From the NCBI GenBank assembly GCA_012033335.1, contig JAAURB010000010.1, positions 1 through 64,000 of the forward strand: 64,000 nucleotides of DNA, in the 5' to 3' direction. Shown in pieces: positions 9,251 through 18,966 of the stretch. The translations under genes and the position numbers were made by a program. Under the pieces are notes generated by a model. The model had not been told where the DNA came from. It saw nothing but the letters and a program-made list of their open reading frames with translations, and made no database searches. The DNA comes from Oscillatoriales cyanobacterium RM2_1_1. Its GTDB lineage: Bacteria; Cyanobacteriota; Cyanobacteriia; Cyanobacteriales; Microcoleaceae. Position 1 is the first letter of the stretch. Each line of letters starts with the position of its first letter.

Positions 9251-12163
9251 CTACTTGGCTTCCATCCAATTTTCCCCGACATGGATATCAACTAACAGGG
9301 GAACTCTAAGCTCAATAGCCGTTTCCATGGTGGATTGAATCCGAACTTTTAGCTCATCCCATTCTGTAGGAGAAACTTCAAATACAAGCTCATCATGAAC
9401 CTGCAACAATAGCCTTGATTGATATTCTCGCAAAACTTCATGGAGCTTGACCATCGCAACCTTGATAATATCTGCGCTCGACCCCTGAATTGGAGCATTT
9501 GATGCCGCCCGTAATAATTGAGCATCGTTTTGACCTACTCCTTTTAACTGCTCGAGATCAATTTCATCCGGAGACTGACCCAACAAGTTTTGTAAACTTC
9601 CGGTAAGGAAATTAAAATAACGGCGACGACCCAACAGGGTTTCAACATAACCCTGGGTTACAGCCTTTTTCTTTTGGGTTTCCAGATAGTCAAAAATCTT
9701 AGGATAGCGCTGACTGAATCGTTCAATAAACTCTTTTCCTGCGGTTTGGTTGACTTTAGCCTCCCGAGCAAATCGCTGGGCTCCCATGCCATAGATAACG
9801 CCAAAATTAATTGTCTTGCCCAGGCGGCGTTCATCAGGGGTGACAGTCTCTTTTTCAAACAACAATTGGGCGGTTAAAGTATGAACATCCTGATGATTTT
9901 GATACGCTTCAACCAGAACCTCTTCCCCACTCAAATGGGCTAGAATTCTCAGCTCAATTTGTGAGTAATCCGCCGCCACCAAAAGCCAACCGGGCTCAGG
10001 AACAAATGCCCGTCGAATCTGTCGAGAGAATTCTGTCCGAATCGGAATATTTTGCAGGTTGGGATTTGAGGACGAGAGCCGTCCTGTGGCGGTAATCGCC
10101 TGGTTAAAATCAGTATGTACCCGATGGCTTTGGGGATGCACCAATTCCGGCAGGGCATCCACATAGGTGGACTTCAATTTTGCCAGGGTGCGATGCTCTA
10201 GAATGCAGTCAACAATGGGATGATCTCCTTTTAGTTTATCTAGGACTTTGGCATCCGTAGAGTAACCTGTTTTAGTCTTACGGGTTTTCCGTTTACTTAA
10301 ATTTAGGGTTTCAAATAAAAGCCGACTGAGCTGTTTGGGAGAATCAAGATTAAACTCGGTTCCAGCAACCTGATAGGCTTCCTGTTCAATCTTAGCCAGT
10401 TGACTTTCAAGCTGTTGAGATAGGGTCTTCAAATAATCAGTATCAATCCGAATTCCCCGAAATTCCATCTCCGCCAGAACGGGTTCTAACGGTTGCTCAA
10501 TCTCATGCAAAAGCTTTAAAAGATCTGGCACTTGCTGGAGTTCATGTTTGAGTTTCTCCGCCAACTGCAAGGTCGTATACACATCTAGACCGCAGTACTG
10601 AGCCACCGTTAGAATATCTAAATCCGCAATGGTTTTGCCTCGAGGTACCAAATCGCTATAGCTTTGGGCCACTAATCCTGCCCCTAGATATTTCAACGAC
10701 AAGGCACTGAGATTGTGGGTTGCTTCAGGGTTTAGCACGTAACTGGCCAGCATCGTATCCAAGACAACCCCAGCTAAATTAATGCCTTGAACCCGAAAAA
10801 TCAGCCGATCAAACTTGGCATTTTGGAGAACTTTGGGATAGCGATCGCTCTCTAGAATGGGCCGCAAAGTATCCAGGACAACAGCACGATCTAACTGCTG
10901 ATTGTCCGCTGGTTCGATATGGCCCAGGGGAATATAAGCCATGTCTGCAACCCCAGGCCCCCAACAACAGCCAATACCAACCAGAACCGCATCTCTGGGT
11001 TCTAACGCCGTTGTTTCTGTATCCCAGGCTACCAGAGATTCCCCATCCGTTAAACTCACTAATCGTTGATAGAGTTCCTGCAATTGCTCAGGAGTTTGAA
11101 TCACTTGAGGCTGAATCTTAAAGGTTTGAATATCCGGTTGATTCTGAGTTTCTGCCGCACTCCAGAACCATAGATCTCCTCCATCTTGAGATTGGTTGAG
11201 GAATACCGATGAAGCGGATGAATCTTCTGCTGACCGGGGTTCTGAGGTGGAGCATGATTGGGTATCAAGATCTTGAGGCTGAATCTGATGGATGAAAGAG
11301 TAAAACTCTAGCTTTTCTAACAGAGGAATCACATGGGCTAGATGCAAACCGCTAAATTTACAGGCTTCTACTGCCACATCTAGAGGCACATCACGGATAA
11401 TCCTGGCCATATATTGGGAATGGTAGGCGGCAGCTTTGCCCTCCTCAAGTTTTTTGCGGGTCGCCCCTTTAATCTGGTCAAGAGCCCCATAAATGCCCTC
11501 TAGAGAGTGATGCTCTCGTAATAGTTGCACCGCTGTTTTCTCGCCAATTCCCCTCACCCCTGGAATATTGTCAGATTTGTCCCCACAGAGGGCTTTATAA
11601 TCTACAACCTGAGCGGGTTGGACATTGAGCTTGTTCACCACTTCCTGAATCCCAAACTCCATAGGAACACTCCCCCGATTGTGACTGAGATGGAGAATTT
11701 TAACCTGTTCTCCCGAGTCAATTAACTGAAACAAATCCTGATCTCCAGACAGGATTTTGACCTGCATTCCGGCCTGAAGTCCCTGTTGAGCCAGGGTTCC
11801 CAATACATCGTCGGCTTCGTACCCGGCCCGGGTGATTACAGGCAAACCAAACCCTTCTAACAATTCATACAGGTTGTGGATATCTTCTATAAAATCCTGG
11901 GGAGTCTCGCTGCGATCCGCTTTGTAGGTGGTGTCGGCATCATGGCGAAAGGTGGGTTCATCCCGATCAAAGGCGATCGCCAGATAAACGGGCCCATAGT
12001 TTTTGATCACTTCTATCAGAGACTTCAGAAACCCAAAGCAAACGCTGGTAGGAATTCCGGTTTTTGTGCGGAGGCCGCCATCTCGACTTTTAGCATAGGC
12101 ATAGTAAGCGCGAAAGGCCAAAGAGTGACCGTCTACAAGGATAAAAACTGGGGAATCCACCAC
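9251..12163 (-). CDS. polA: DNA polymerase I
   Basis: This 970-residue family A polymerase fills gaps in repair and removes Okazaki primers. The 5' nuclease domain covers about 1-290 (ILVDGHSLAFRAYYA; CGDKSDNIPGVRGIGEKTA). The 3'-5' exonuclease retains WDTETTAL (Asp381, Glu383), so proofreading is probably active. In the polymerase, motif A is ADYSQIELR (Asp732), motif B RRLGKTINFGVIYGMG, and motif C VHDELVF (Asp924). The start is GTG at 12161-12163, placed directly before the family's usual first residues. Cytoplasmic and monocistronic. Confidence 0.98.
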   Translation of the reverse strand: MVDSPVFILVDGHSLAFRAYYAYAKSRDGGLRTKTGIPTSVCFGFLKSLIEVIKNYGPVYLAIAFDRDEPTFRHDADTTYKADRSETPQDFIEDIHNLYELLEGFGLPVITRAGYEADDVLGTLAQQGLQAGMQVKILSGDQDLFQLIDSGEQVKILHLSHNRGSVPMEFGIQEVVNKLNVQPAQVVDYKALCGDKSDNIPGVRGIGEKTAVQLLREHHSLEGIYGALDQIKGATRKKLEEGKAAAYHSQYMARIIRDVPLDVAVEACKFSGLHLAHVIPLLEKLEFYSFIHQIQPQDLDTQSCSTSEPRSAEDSSASSVFLNQSQDGGDLWFWSAAETQNQPDIQTFKIQPQVIQTPEQLQELYQRLVSLTDGESLVAWDTETTALEPRDAVLVGIGCCWGPGVADMAYIPLGHIEPADNQQLDRAVVLDTLRPILESDRYPKVLQNAKFDRLIFRVQGINLAGVVLDTMLASYVLNPEATHNLSALSLKYLGAGLVAQSYSDLVPRGKTIADLDILTVAQYCGLDVYTTLQLAEKLKHELQQVPDLLKLLHEIEQPLEPVLAEMEFRGIRIDTDYLKTLSQQLESQLAKIEQEAYQVAGTEFNLDSPKQLSRLLFETLNLSKRKTRKTKTGYSTDAKVLDKLKGDHPIVDCILEHRTLAKLKSTYVDALPELVHPQSHRVHTDFNQAITATGRLSSSNPNLQNIPIRTEFSRQIRRAFVPEPGWLLVAADYSQIELRILAHLSGEEVLVEAYQNHQDVHTLTAQLLFEKETVTPDERRLGKTINFGVIYGMGAQRFAREAKVNQTAGKEFIERFSQRYPKIFDYLETQKKKAVTQGYVETLLGRRRYFNFLTGSLQNLLGQSPDEIDLEQLKGVGQNDAQLLRAASNAPIQGSSADIIKVAMVKLHEVLREYQSRLLLQVHDELVFEVSPTEWDELKVRIQSTMETAIELRVPLLVDIHVGENWMEAK

Positions 12164-12309
12164 GTCACTGGAAAATAGAGATTAGCACCATTCTAGCGAA
12201 TTGGCCTAGGCTGCAAACGCTCTAGGGGTTTTCCCAATATTGCGGTTCTTGAGCAAAATATTACGATTGAAAAAAGTTACTGGAAAATACTAAAAAATAC
12301 TAAACAACC

Positions 12310-12345
12310 CTAAAGAAATTCCCCAATCTCTATGCCAGATCAGGG
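12310..12345 (-). terminator. terminator of the DUF4114 PEP-CTERM gene
   Basis: TTCCCCAATCT and AGATCAGGGAA form an imperfect hairpin. On the minus strand it is followed by a T-rich run (AATTTCTTTA). It lies about 70 nt past the DUF4114 stop. The same stem sequence recurs at 13700-13725. Confidence 0.55.
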
Positions 12346-12410
12346 AATAAATTCAGGATAAACCATCAGAATTAACCTGGTATACCTGGGTATCAAAGCC
12401 AGTCAGTTGC

Positions 12411-13175
12411 TTAAGCTTTCTTCTGACGACGAACCCGAGCCAAACCAACAATTCCCAAGCCAAACAAGGCAGTTGTGACACCGGGTTCAGGTACTTTAAC
12501 CGCGCCTACATTTTTCTTGCCTAATTCCAGGGCGATCACAACATCGTTGTAATCCTTATCGCCACCGCCTTTGATGTCTTCCCAGGCCAGAACTACATAG
12601 TTATCAATGGCGTAGGCCATGGCGTGCTGGAGGCCATCTTTGTTCCGAGCGGTATCGTTGTACCAGACATCATCAACTTTGCGGCCGTAGGCATCCCGGT
12701 TCAAGAAGAAGTCCAGTTGAGTGTCGGCTTTAAGAGTCCCTAAGCTCTTGTAATCTCCTTTCCCTAGAACTTCTGCGGGGGCAATATCCTTACGCAGGTA
12801 GCTAGTGAGACAGGGTTGGTCGGTGCAGACAATATCCTTAAAGATTAAACCAGACTGATTGCTAGCCCCAGTGGCTTTGTAACCAAACTGGTTTCTATAG
12901 GCTGCTCCTTCATGCAAGAAGTGAACTTTTACTTCATAGTCGTCCACCAGAAACAGTTTGCTGAGATCAACACCATGCTTCTTAACCCAATCCGGATCCA
13001 GGGCTTGAGCTTCTTTATGAATCACACCAACATCATTAATCTGGGTCAGCAATTTATCGAATCCAGCAATTTCTCCAGCCTGATACTTTTTCAAGTCCCC
13101 AGCATTTGCTGGAGCAGCGATCGCCATGGAGCCTGCGACCAAAGCAGTCAAAGCAGCGATTAGTTTAGTTTTCAT
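12411..13175 (-). CDS. DUF4114-domain PEP-CTERM protein
   Basis: This 254-residue exported protein has a Sec signal peptide at 1-24 (LIAALTALVAGSMAIAAPANA). The DUF4114-type end has the acidic motif GGGDKDYNDVVIAL, a likely calcium-binding loop. The C-terminal PEP-CTERM sorting tag (VPEPGVTTALFGLGIVGLA, then RVRRQKK) should be cut by an exosortase, so the product probably goes to the outer envelope or sheath. ATG at 13173-13175 has an AGGAG-type site just upstream and starts the signal peptide; a longer frame upstream is not supported. No exosortase is in the window. Confidence 0.85.
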   Translation of the reverse strand: MKTKLIAALTALVAGSMAIAAPANAGDLKKYQAGEIAGFDKLLTQINDVGVIHKEAQALDPDWVKKHGVDLSKLFLVDDYEVKVHFLHEGAAYRNQFGYKATGASNQSGLIFKDIVCTDQPCLTSYLRKDIAPAEVLGKGDYKSLGTLKADTQLDFFLNRDAYGRKVDDVWYNDTARNKDGLQHAMAYAIDNYVVLAWEDIKGGGDKDYNDVVIALELGKKNVGAVKVPEPGVTTALFGLGIVGLARVRRQKKA

Positions 13176-13691
13176 GATAGTTCTCTCCTCTGAGATTAGG
13201 ATTTTTTCTAGTAGACAAACCTCAACAGAAAATATAAATTTTGTTAGATAACTTCTGTTAGACTTTAATTGAATTTTCACTCTAAAACTAATATAGTTTT
13301 CAACCATAAGAATGCCAATATTTTTTAACAGATTTTACTAAAGATTTATGAATTTAATCAAGATTAAACAGTTTTAATCTCCGTATTATTTCTGACTAGA
13401 TAGCCAGGTCGTAAAGCTTTATATGCCTGAATATGCTGAGATTGAACCGGGAAAAGCTTTTGTTTTCTAGAACTGGTTGGTTGAAACATTCTGATTCTCC
13501 GTGAAACCTTTTAGAGGTGAAGTTATGCAATCAAAGCCAACTTTTAAAACTCCGTAGTTTCCACATTCTTTTCTGACTTGAAGAACCATCAAGAAATGGT
13601 AAAGCAAACTGATCGACCCGAGTTAATACAGACTAGGTAAGTCCAGAACTGCATCCATTATTCGGGGTTGCCCCATACCTGAAGTGGCAAT

Positions 13692-13725
13692 AAAAAAATT
13701 TCCCCAATCTGGAAAGATTAGGGAA
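13692..13725 (-). terminator. orphan minus-strand terminator
   Basis: TTCCCCAATCT (13700-13710) pairs with AGATTAGGGAA (13715-13725) over a GGAA loop with one mismatch. On the minus strand the stem is followed by AAATTTTTTTA. The stem is nearly that of the terminator at 12310-12345. No minus-strand gene is visible upstream of it. Confidence 0.65.
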
Positions 13726-14194
13726 TGGCATTTAGAGAGGGATGACTACCTCTGGATCGGGGTAGATCGATGACCTCATGGGGTGACAATACCATTCGAT
13801 TTGCTGCTAGACTTGACTTTCAGAGGATTGATTTCTGTGAAAAACAGGTAGTTTTTCTGGTGATTTTGGGATTCAACAGACCTAGAATACCGATTCTTTG
13901 ATGTACCCTTCTCTAGGATTGCTCTAATTCTTTCTGGGATACACAGGTGTGAAAACCCTTTGTATCAGGGATTTTAACCCTCATAAGTGGAGTTGCTTCA
14001 GGACTACTAATCCGGGGGATCACAGGAAAAACGCGATCAATGTAAGTTTGGCAAAATTCCCTATGGGCAAGGGATTCACGATTTTTGCCCGGTTAGATCT
14101 TTAAGTTTGTAAAACCTCTCTAAAAAAAGCTTAAAGATTCAGTAAAATCCCTGAGATCGACTTGCGGTTTCCTGATACAGTAACTAAAATTACG

Positions 14195-14206
14195 TATACT
14201 AGTATA
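14195..14206. promoter_or_regulatory. palindrome TATACTAGTATA
   Basis: A perfect 12-bp palindrome, preceded by overlapping TACGTA, lies upstream of the PEP-CTERM gene at 14311. It could be an operator or overlap a promoter; no regulator can be named. Confidence 0.35.
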
Positions 14207-14310
14207 GAAAAGTCAAACGCGCGCTTTGCTTTTTAATCGAACTGGGGCATGGGTGAGAGTTTTACTCAATCCAAATGTAAACGTCTACTAAGCTCTTGGT
14301 AACATAACCT

Positions 14311-14949
14311 ATGATGAACAAAGTTTTTAGCTCAATCGCAGCAACGTCCCTCATTGTAGGTAGTGTGCTGGCAGGAAATGGCGTGGCAAATGCTGTTGCT
14401 ATTGATGGTAGGGCTACTTTTTCGACTACCGCCTCCCTCAGTGCCGGATTGGTTGACTTCGATACGCCAGACTTGCTGGCGTTTCTAGTGAATGATGGGT
14501 TTGCTGATATCACTCAAGCGACCGTTCTGAGTGATCTTGATTTGGTTGGAACCCCTGTTACCGACAACCCATTTATTCAGTTTGCGGGTGGTTCTGGTGA
14601 TGATCAGGGGGTGATGAATGTTTTGAGCTTTGAGGGTGGAGGGACTCCAATCCAAGTAGCCCAAAATGTCGCGATTCCTTACAGCTTCTCCGTCAGTTAT
14701 TTAACCGAAGACGGGGAAGCCTCTGATGGCCAGTTCATTTTGACGGCTCAGTTCACCAACGCGAATGCTGATGATATTCTGGCGGCCCTGGAAAATGGTG
14801 AAGTTCTAGATACCGTAGCGATTTCTGGTACTATTGATGCCTTTGCAGATGAGCCTCCGATTGAGCAGATTCCAGAGTCCAGCAATATTTTAGGAATTCT
14901 AGCCCTGGGTGTCTTTGGTGCTAGCGTGACCTTGAAGCGTAGAGCCTAA
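14311..14949 (+). CDS. exported PEP-CTERM protein of unknown function
   Basis: This 212-residue protein has a signal peptide at about 1-30 (SSIAATSLIVGSVLAGNGVA). The body is acidic and probably beta-rich, with no domain I recognise. The end IPESSNILGILALGVFGAS followed by LKRR has the shape of a cyanobacterial PEP-CTERM sorting tag. Two consecutive ATG codons open the frame. A strong terminator follows at 15060-15098. The body is rich in Asp/Gly/Ala, like other secreted cyanobacterial proteins. Confidence 0.75.
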   Translation: MMNKVFSSIAATSLIVGSVLAGNGVANAVAIDGRATFSTTASLSAGLVDFDTPDLLAFLVNDGFADITQATVLSDLDLVGTPVTDNPFIQFAGGSGDDQGVMNVLSFEGGGTPIQVAQNVAIPYSFSVSYLTEDGEASDGQFILTAQFTNANADDILAALENGEVLDTVAISGTIDAFADEPPIEQIPESSNILGILALGVFGASVTLKRRA

Positions 14950-15059
14950 GAGATTCTAGGGAATCCCTTGATCTGAATCTTTACCGAATCTGGAATCAAG
15001 TCATGAGCAACTACTCCTCCCATAGAGTGGTTTTTGACTTTAGTACTCCCTCCTCTACA

Positions 15060-15098
15060 GAAAAGCCACCGGTTCGGTGGCTTTTCTATTTTTTCTAT
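15060..15098 (+). terminator. Rho-independent terminator between the PEP-CTERM gene and glnA
   Basis: A perfect 11-bp stem, GAAAAGCCACC (15060-15070) with GGTGGCTTTTC (15076-15086), has loop GGTTC and is followed by TATTTTTTCTATT. It ends the plus-strand gene and probably also serves the convergent glnA, since the opposite strand carries a partial T-run. Confidence 0.9.
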
Positions 15099-15138
15099 TA
15101 AAACAAACTATTCCTGAACCCTCGCTAGAGTCTGAAAA

Positions 15139-16560
15139 TTAGCAATCATAGTAGAGGGCAAACTCATAGGGATGAGGCCGCAACCGCATAGGGTTCACTT
15201 CATTGTCGAGCTTAAAGGAAATCCAGTTGGCAATGAAGTCCTCAGTAAAGACCCCTGTCTCCGTCAAGAAAGCATGGTCATTTTCTAGGGCCTCTAGGGC
15301 CAGTTCCAATGATCCAGGGGTGGATGGGATCTTACGCAATTCCTCTGGACTAAGGTCGTAGATATCCACATCTAGCGGATCACCTGGATCAATTTTATTT
15401 TTCACACCGTCTAATCCAGCGCAGAGCATCGCTGCAAAGGCCAGATAAGGATTGGAGGTGGCATCCGGGCAGCGGAACTCCATTCGGCGAGTCTTCGGAT
15501 TGGGGCCTGACAATGGAATCCGCACTGAAGCAGAACGATTACCCTGGGAGTAAGCCAGATTGACAGGTGCTTCAAACCCTGGAACAAGCCGTTTGTAGGA
15601 ATTGGTTGTAGAATTTGTCAGGGCTAGCAGGGCCGGGGCGTGCTTCAGGATACCCCCGATGTAGTGTAAACCAAACTCACTCAAACCGGCATAGCGATCG
15701 CCCCCAAACAGAGGTTGCCCATCTTTCCAAACAGACTGGTGAGTATGCATTCCAGAGCCGTTGTCATTGAATACCGGCTTGGGCATAAATGTGACTGACC
15801 GACCATATTTTTTGGCGACATTCTTGATCACATACTTGTAGATCATCAAGTTGTCAGCCGCTTCCATCAAGGTACCAAACCTGAACCCCAGTTCGCATTG
15901 ACCCCCAGTCGCCACCTCATGGTGATGCTTTTCAATTGGAACCCCACACTGCATCATGGTCAACAGCATTTCTGTCCGCATGTCTTGCAGGGTATCGGTG
16001 GGAGCAACCGGGAAGTAGCCCTCTTTATAACGGGGCTTATAACCCAGATTTCCACCAGGTTCCTCTCGTCCAGAGTTCCAGCGACCCTCAATCGAGTCTA
16101 CATAGTAGTAGCCACAACTCTGATTTTGGTCAAACCGAACATCGTCAAACACAAAAAACTCAGCTTCCGGGCCAAAATACGCCACATCTCCCAAGCCAGT
16201 TGAAATCAGATAATCTATCGATTTCTGAGCAATTACCCGGGGACAACGCTCGTACCATTCTCCAGTTCGAGGCTCCTTGATACTACAAATAATGCTGAGG
16301 GTTGGCTCTGACATGAATGGGTCAATCCAGGCTGTTGTTGGATCGAGGGCCATCATCATATCGGATTCATTGATCGCTTTCCATCCCCGAATACTTGACC
16401 CGTCAAAGGGAACACCATCTGTAAAGGAGCTCTCATCGATCTGATCTTGATAAACCGTGAGATGCTGCCATGTTCCAGGCATATCAATGAACTTCAGATC
16501 AATCATCTGAATGTTTTGATCTTGAATCATGCTCAAGACTTCTTGGGCTGTTTCAGGCAT
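15139..16560 (-). CDS. glnA: type I glutamine synthetase
   Basis: GlnA joins ammonium to glutamate using ATP, the entry point of nitrogen assimilation. The 473-residue length is that of dodecameric GSI. The expected blocks are present: FDGSSIRGW near 54, [12 protein letters not shown] near 130, [12 protein letters not shown] near 210, and [11 protein letters not shown] near 340. It is monocistronic and divergent from apcF. The promoter at 16634-16676 has a canonical NtcA site, so expression should rise when combined nitrogen is short. No GS-inactivating-factor gene (gifA/gifB) is nearby. Confidence 0.98.
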   Translation of the reverse strand: MPETAQEVLSMIQDQNIQMIDLKFIDMPGTWQHLTVYQDQIDESSFTDGVPFDGSSIRGWKAINESDMMMALDPTTAWIDPFMSEPTLSIICSIKEPRTGEWYERCPRVIAQKSIDYLISTGLGDVAYFGPEAEFFVFDDVRFDQNQSCGYYYVDSIEGRWNSGREEPGGNLGYKPRYKEGYFPVAPTDTLQDMRTEMLLTMMQCGVPIEKHHHEVATGGQCELGFRFGTLMEAADNLMIYKYVIKNVAKKYGRSVTFMPKPVFNDNGSGMHTHQSVWKDGQPLFGGDRYAGLSEFGLHYIGGILKHAPALLALTNSTTNSYKRLVPGFEAPVNLAYSQGNRSASVRIPLSGPNPKTRRMEFRCPDATSNPYLAFAAMLCAGLDGVKNKIDPGDPLDVDIYDLSPEELRKIPSTPGSLELALEALENDHAFLTETGVFTEDFIANWISFKLDNEVNPMRLRPHPYEFALYYDC

Positions 16561-16633
16561 TGAACTCTCCTTGAACTCCTAATTTTAAGCTTTATGAAGC
16601 GTTAGCTACTCATTTTAATGGCATATCTGAGCG

Positions 16634-16676
16634 ATCATAGGGATTTAGATTGATTAATTTTTGTATCAGTCAATAC
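16634..16676 (-). promoter_or_regulatory. NtcA-activated (class II) promoter of glnA
   Basis: The NtcA consensus GTA-N8-TAC is met exactly by GTATCAGTCAATAC (16663-16676). On the minus strand it is followed after 23 nt by TATGAT (16634-16639), a TAN3T -10 box. This places the site centre near -41.5, the standard geometry for NtcA activation. Transcription should start near 16628, giving a leader of about 68 nt. Confidence 0.9.
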
Positions 16677-16734
16677 ACTCCTCAAGAACATACCTCAGAA
16701 TAATTGAAGGATAAGATTGGGAGATAACTTTATC

Positions 16735-17244
16735 ATGCGGGACACCGTTACAAGCTTAATTAAAAACTACGATACCACTGGCCGCTATTTAGATCGGGAT
16801 GGTCTTGATCGACTTAAATCCTACTTTCAAACTGGAACAACACGAGTTCAGGCGGCTACAGTGATCAATGGCAATGCGGCTAGCCTGGTGAAGCAAGCCG
16901 GATTGCAACTATTTGCTCAAATTCCAGAGTTGATTCGTCCCGGGGGCAATGCCTATACGACTCGCCGTTATGCGACCTGCCTTCGGGATATGGATTACTA
17001 TCTGCGCTATGCCACCTATGCTCTGGTAGCCGGTAATACTGATGTCCTCGATGAGCGGGTACTTCAGGGATTGCGGGAAACCTATAACTCCCTCAGTGTT
17101 CCTATCGGCCCTACGGTCGTAGGCATTGGCATTTTAAAGGATCTGGTACGGGAGCAGATTGCAGCGGCAGATTTGCCCGTGGGAGATTACCTAGACCAAC
17201 CCTTTGACCATATGATCCGGGAGTTGTCCGAAACCGATATCTAG
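16735..17244 (+). CDS. apcF: allophycocyanin beta-18 subunit ApcF
   Basis: ApcF replaces one ApcB in the phycobilisome core and helps energy transfer to chlorophyll. The family is clear from MRDTVTSLIKNYDTTGRYLD and the block RRYATCLRDMDYYLRYATYA. Cys82 is the phycocyanobilin attachment site and Asn72 the usual methylation site. ATG at 16735 gives the standard 169 residues; an upstream TTG (16717) is not needed. It is divergent from glnA, so the NtcA-bearing region could also affect it. Confidence 0.96.
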   Translation: MRDTVTSLIKNYDTTGRYLDRDGLDRLKSYFQTGTTRVQAATVINGNAASLVKQAGLQLFAQIPELIRPGGNAYTTRRYATCLRDMDYYLRYATYALVAGNTDVLDERVLQGLRETYNSLSVPIGPTVVGIGILKDLVREQIAAADLPVGDYLDQPFDHMIRELSETDI

Positions 17245-17265
17245 TCCCCCATCGATTCAGTGTCC

Positions 17266-17290
17266 TGAGCCCGTGAATCTGACGGGCTCA
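17266..17290 (+). terminator. hairpin after apcF
   Basis: TGAGCCCGT and ACGGGCTCA pair perfectly over a 7-nt loop, 22 nt after the apcF stop. No T-run follows, so it may stabilise the mRNA end rather than terminate transcription. The 280 nt to tlyA also contain ACCCCCAAAGTTGA twice (about 17370 and 17391) and nothing else recognisable. Confidence 0.5.
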
Positions 17291-17606
17291 CTAGTGTTGA
17301 TCAAGAACCTAGCATGGCTAAACTGAGGGATAAATTCGTTAAACCATGCCGTTCTACGTCACACCCTAACCCCCAAAGTTGAGAAACCCCAAACCCCCAA
17401 AGTTGAAAATTTAGGGAGTGTAGAGATGTTTAGGGTTGTTATATGTCTCCCTCCCTACAGGCCAAAAGCTTGAGCCACAAAATCTCACAAATCATTTCCG
17501 ATGGCTACAGCTCAGAAAATTAATTTAAAGTAAAACTTAACAATAGAATCCAACAGAACTTAGTGGATAATTGGGCGATACAGCGAACCTTAGATGCGGA
17601 TGTTCT

Positions 17607-18479
17607 GTGAAGCAGCGACTTGATGCCATACTGGTTGAGCGGAATTTCTGTAGTTCCCGCCAGCAGGCCCAACGCCTGATTCGAGCGGGGGCGGTCAGAG
17701 TCAATCATCAATTGATTGATAAGCCTGGTACAGCCATCGACTCCGGGGCAGAGATTCAGCTTAAAGCGCGATCGCCCTACGTTTCTAGAGGGGGAGAAAA
17801 GTTAGCCAAGGCCCTGGATATCTTCCAGATTTCTGTCCAGGATCGGATTTGTTTGGATGGGGGAATCTCAACCGGGGGCTTTACCGATTGCCTATTTCAG
17901 AGGGGAGCAGCCCAGGTCTATGGGATTGATGTGGGCTATGGTCAGGTAGATTGGCAGTTGCGCAATGACCCTCGATTGATCCTGTGGGAGCGCACTAATC
18001 TACGTCACTTAACGCCAGAACAGTTATATGGAGAAGCGGATCCCCTTGCCAAGAGTCCATCAGAGGATAATACTAGGGGCAGACATGCCGATCTAGCCGT
18101 AGTTGATGTTTCTTTTATTTCTCTTGGAAAAGTCCTGCCTGCCCTCTGGAATTTGCTTGACCATCCCCGTGAAGCGATTTTGCTGGTCAAGCCTCAGTTC
18201 GAGGTGGGCCGGGAACGAGTCGGAAAAAAAGGAGTAGTGCGAAATCCAGCTGACCACGCCCAGGCAATCTTTCAGGTCTGCGAGGCCGCCTCCGCCCTAG
18301 GGTGGCAATATCGGGGGTTAACCTGGTCGCCCCTAGTTGGCCCGGCGGGTAATATTGAGTATCTACTCTGGCTAGCCACAACGGGGCTGCCCTTTCCTAC
18401 CCTCACAGCCATTGCTATAGTGACTGATAACGCTCAACAGGATTTGACCCCGACTTCTCCGAACCATGCAGAGTTCTAA
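17607..18479 (+). CDS. tlyA: TlyA/YqxC-family RNA methyltransferase with S4 domain
   Basis: This protein of about 290 residues has an S4 RNA-binding domain at the N-terminus (KQRLDAILVERNF...RAGAVRVNH) and an FtsJ-like methyltransferase. The motif SRGGEKLAKALD precedes the SAM loop, here LDGGISTGGFTDC instead of the more common DIGSSTGGFTDC. VYGIDVGYGQVDWQLR follows. Mycobacterial TlyA 2'-O-methylates 16S and 23S rRNA; older annotations call the family hemolysin. GTG at 17607 fits the family start; an in-frame TTG at 17571 is possible. The stop overlaps the next gene by 14 nt, so the two are co-translated. Confidence 0.88.
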   Translation: MKQRLDAILVERNFCSSRQQAQRLIRAGAVRVNHQLIDKPGTAIDSGAEIQLKARSPYVSRGGEKLAKALDIFQISVQDRICLDGGISTGGFTDCLFQRGAAQVYGIDVGYGQVDWQLRNDPRLILWERTNLRHLTPEQLYGEADPLAKSPSEDNTRGRHADLAVVDVSFISLGKVLPALWNLLDHPREAILLVKPQFEVGRERVGKKGVVRNPADHAQAIFQVCEAASALGWQYRGLTWSPLVGPAGNIEYLLWLATTGLPFPTLTAIAIVTDNAQQDLTPTSPNHAEF

Positions 18480-18966
18480 CTCCATACTCCCCATATTCAA
18501 AAAGGTCAGACAGATTAGCCTCTATGGCCTCAGTGCTATGGCCTTTGTTGCCAGCGGAATGGTGATTGTCGCGATCGCCATCTCGATGAAGGTAGCCGCA
18601 TTGATCCTGGCCCACAATTTTATCTATCCAATCTTTATCTTTGGGGATTTGATCCGAGGGTTAGAGCTGATCGATTTGATTAATCTATTGGTTTTTGCGG
18701 TTTTGGGGATGGGATTTGGTCTGGCTACAGGTCTACTTCCGAGTTCCGCAGGACGGAAAATCAGTGCAGCATTTTTAGTGGTTTTAGTGCCTGTTATTGT
18801 GGCAGTGCCTCAGGTGGTGAAATACGACCTGTGGGTCAGTGACATTATCAAGGATGACAATCTGTCCAGGCCCCAGGCTACTGTCCTGGCTAACGCATTT
18901 CTCGAGAACAAATTGGTCATGCTGGGGTATTTGGCTTCTATCTCTACACGGGTCAATTTCCAATGA
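18466..18966 (+). CDS. unidentified three-helix membrane protein
   Basis: This 166-residue protein has hydrophobic segments at about 18-42, 64-88 and 93-115, and a C-terminal soluble part. I do not recognise the family; it may be restricted to cyanobacteria. The start overlaps the end of tlyA, and the end overlaps the next gene in an ATGA, which indicates a translationally coupled cluster. Confidence 0.7.
   Translation: MQSSNSILPIFKKVRQISLYGLSAMAFVASGMVIVAIAISMKVAALILAHNFIYPIFIFGDLIRGLELIDLINLLVFAVLGMGFGLATGLLPSSAGRKISAAFLVVLVPVIVAVPQVVKYDLWVSDIIKDDNLSRPQATVLANAFLENKLVMLGYLASISTRVNFQ

Larger units (their letters stand above)
13176..14310. other. 1.1 kb non-coding region between two PEP-CTERM genes
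   Basis: No credible gene on either strand. It holds a minus-strand terminator (13692-13725) with no gene feeding it, a possible hairpin GGGCAA/TTGCCC near 14064-14090, and a 12-bp palindrome TATACTAGTATA (14195-14206) about 105 nt before the second PEP-CTERM gene. The size and the orphan terminator suggest an unannotated RNA or a decayed gene. Confidence 0.5.

Noticed and set aside
14262-14513. minus-strand frame of 83 codons opposite the PEP-CTERM gene
   Set aside because: It is the antisense of a signal-peptide-bearing gene with clear composition; no ribosome site or family match.
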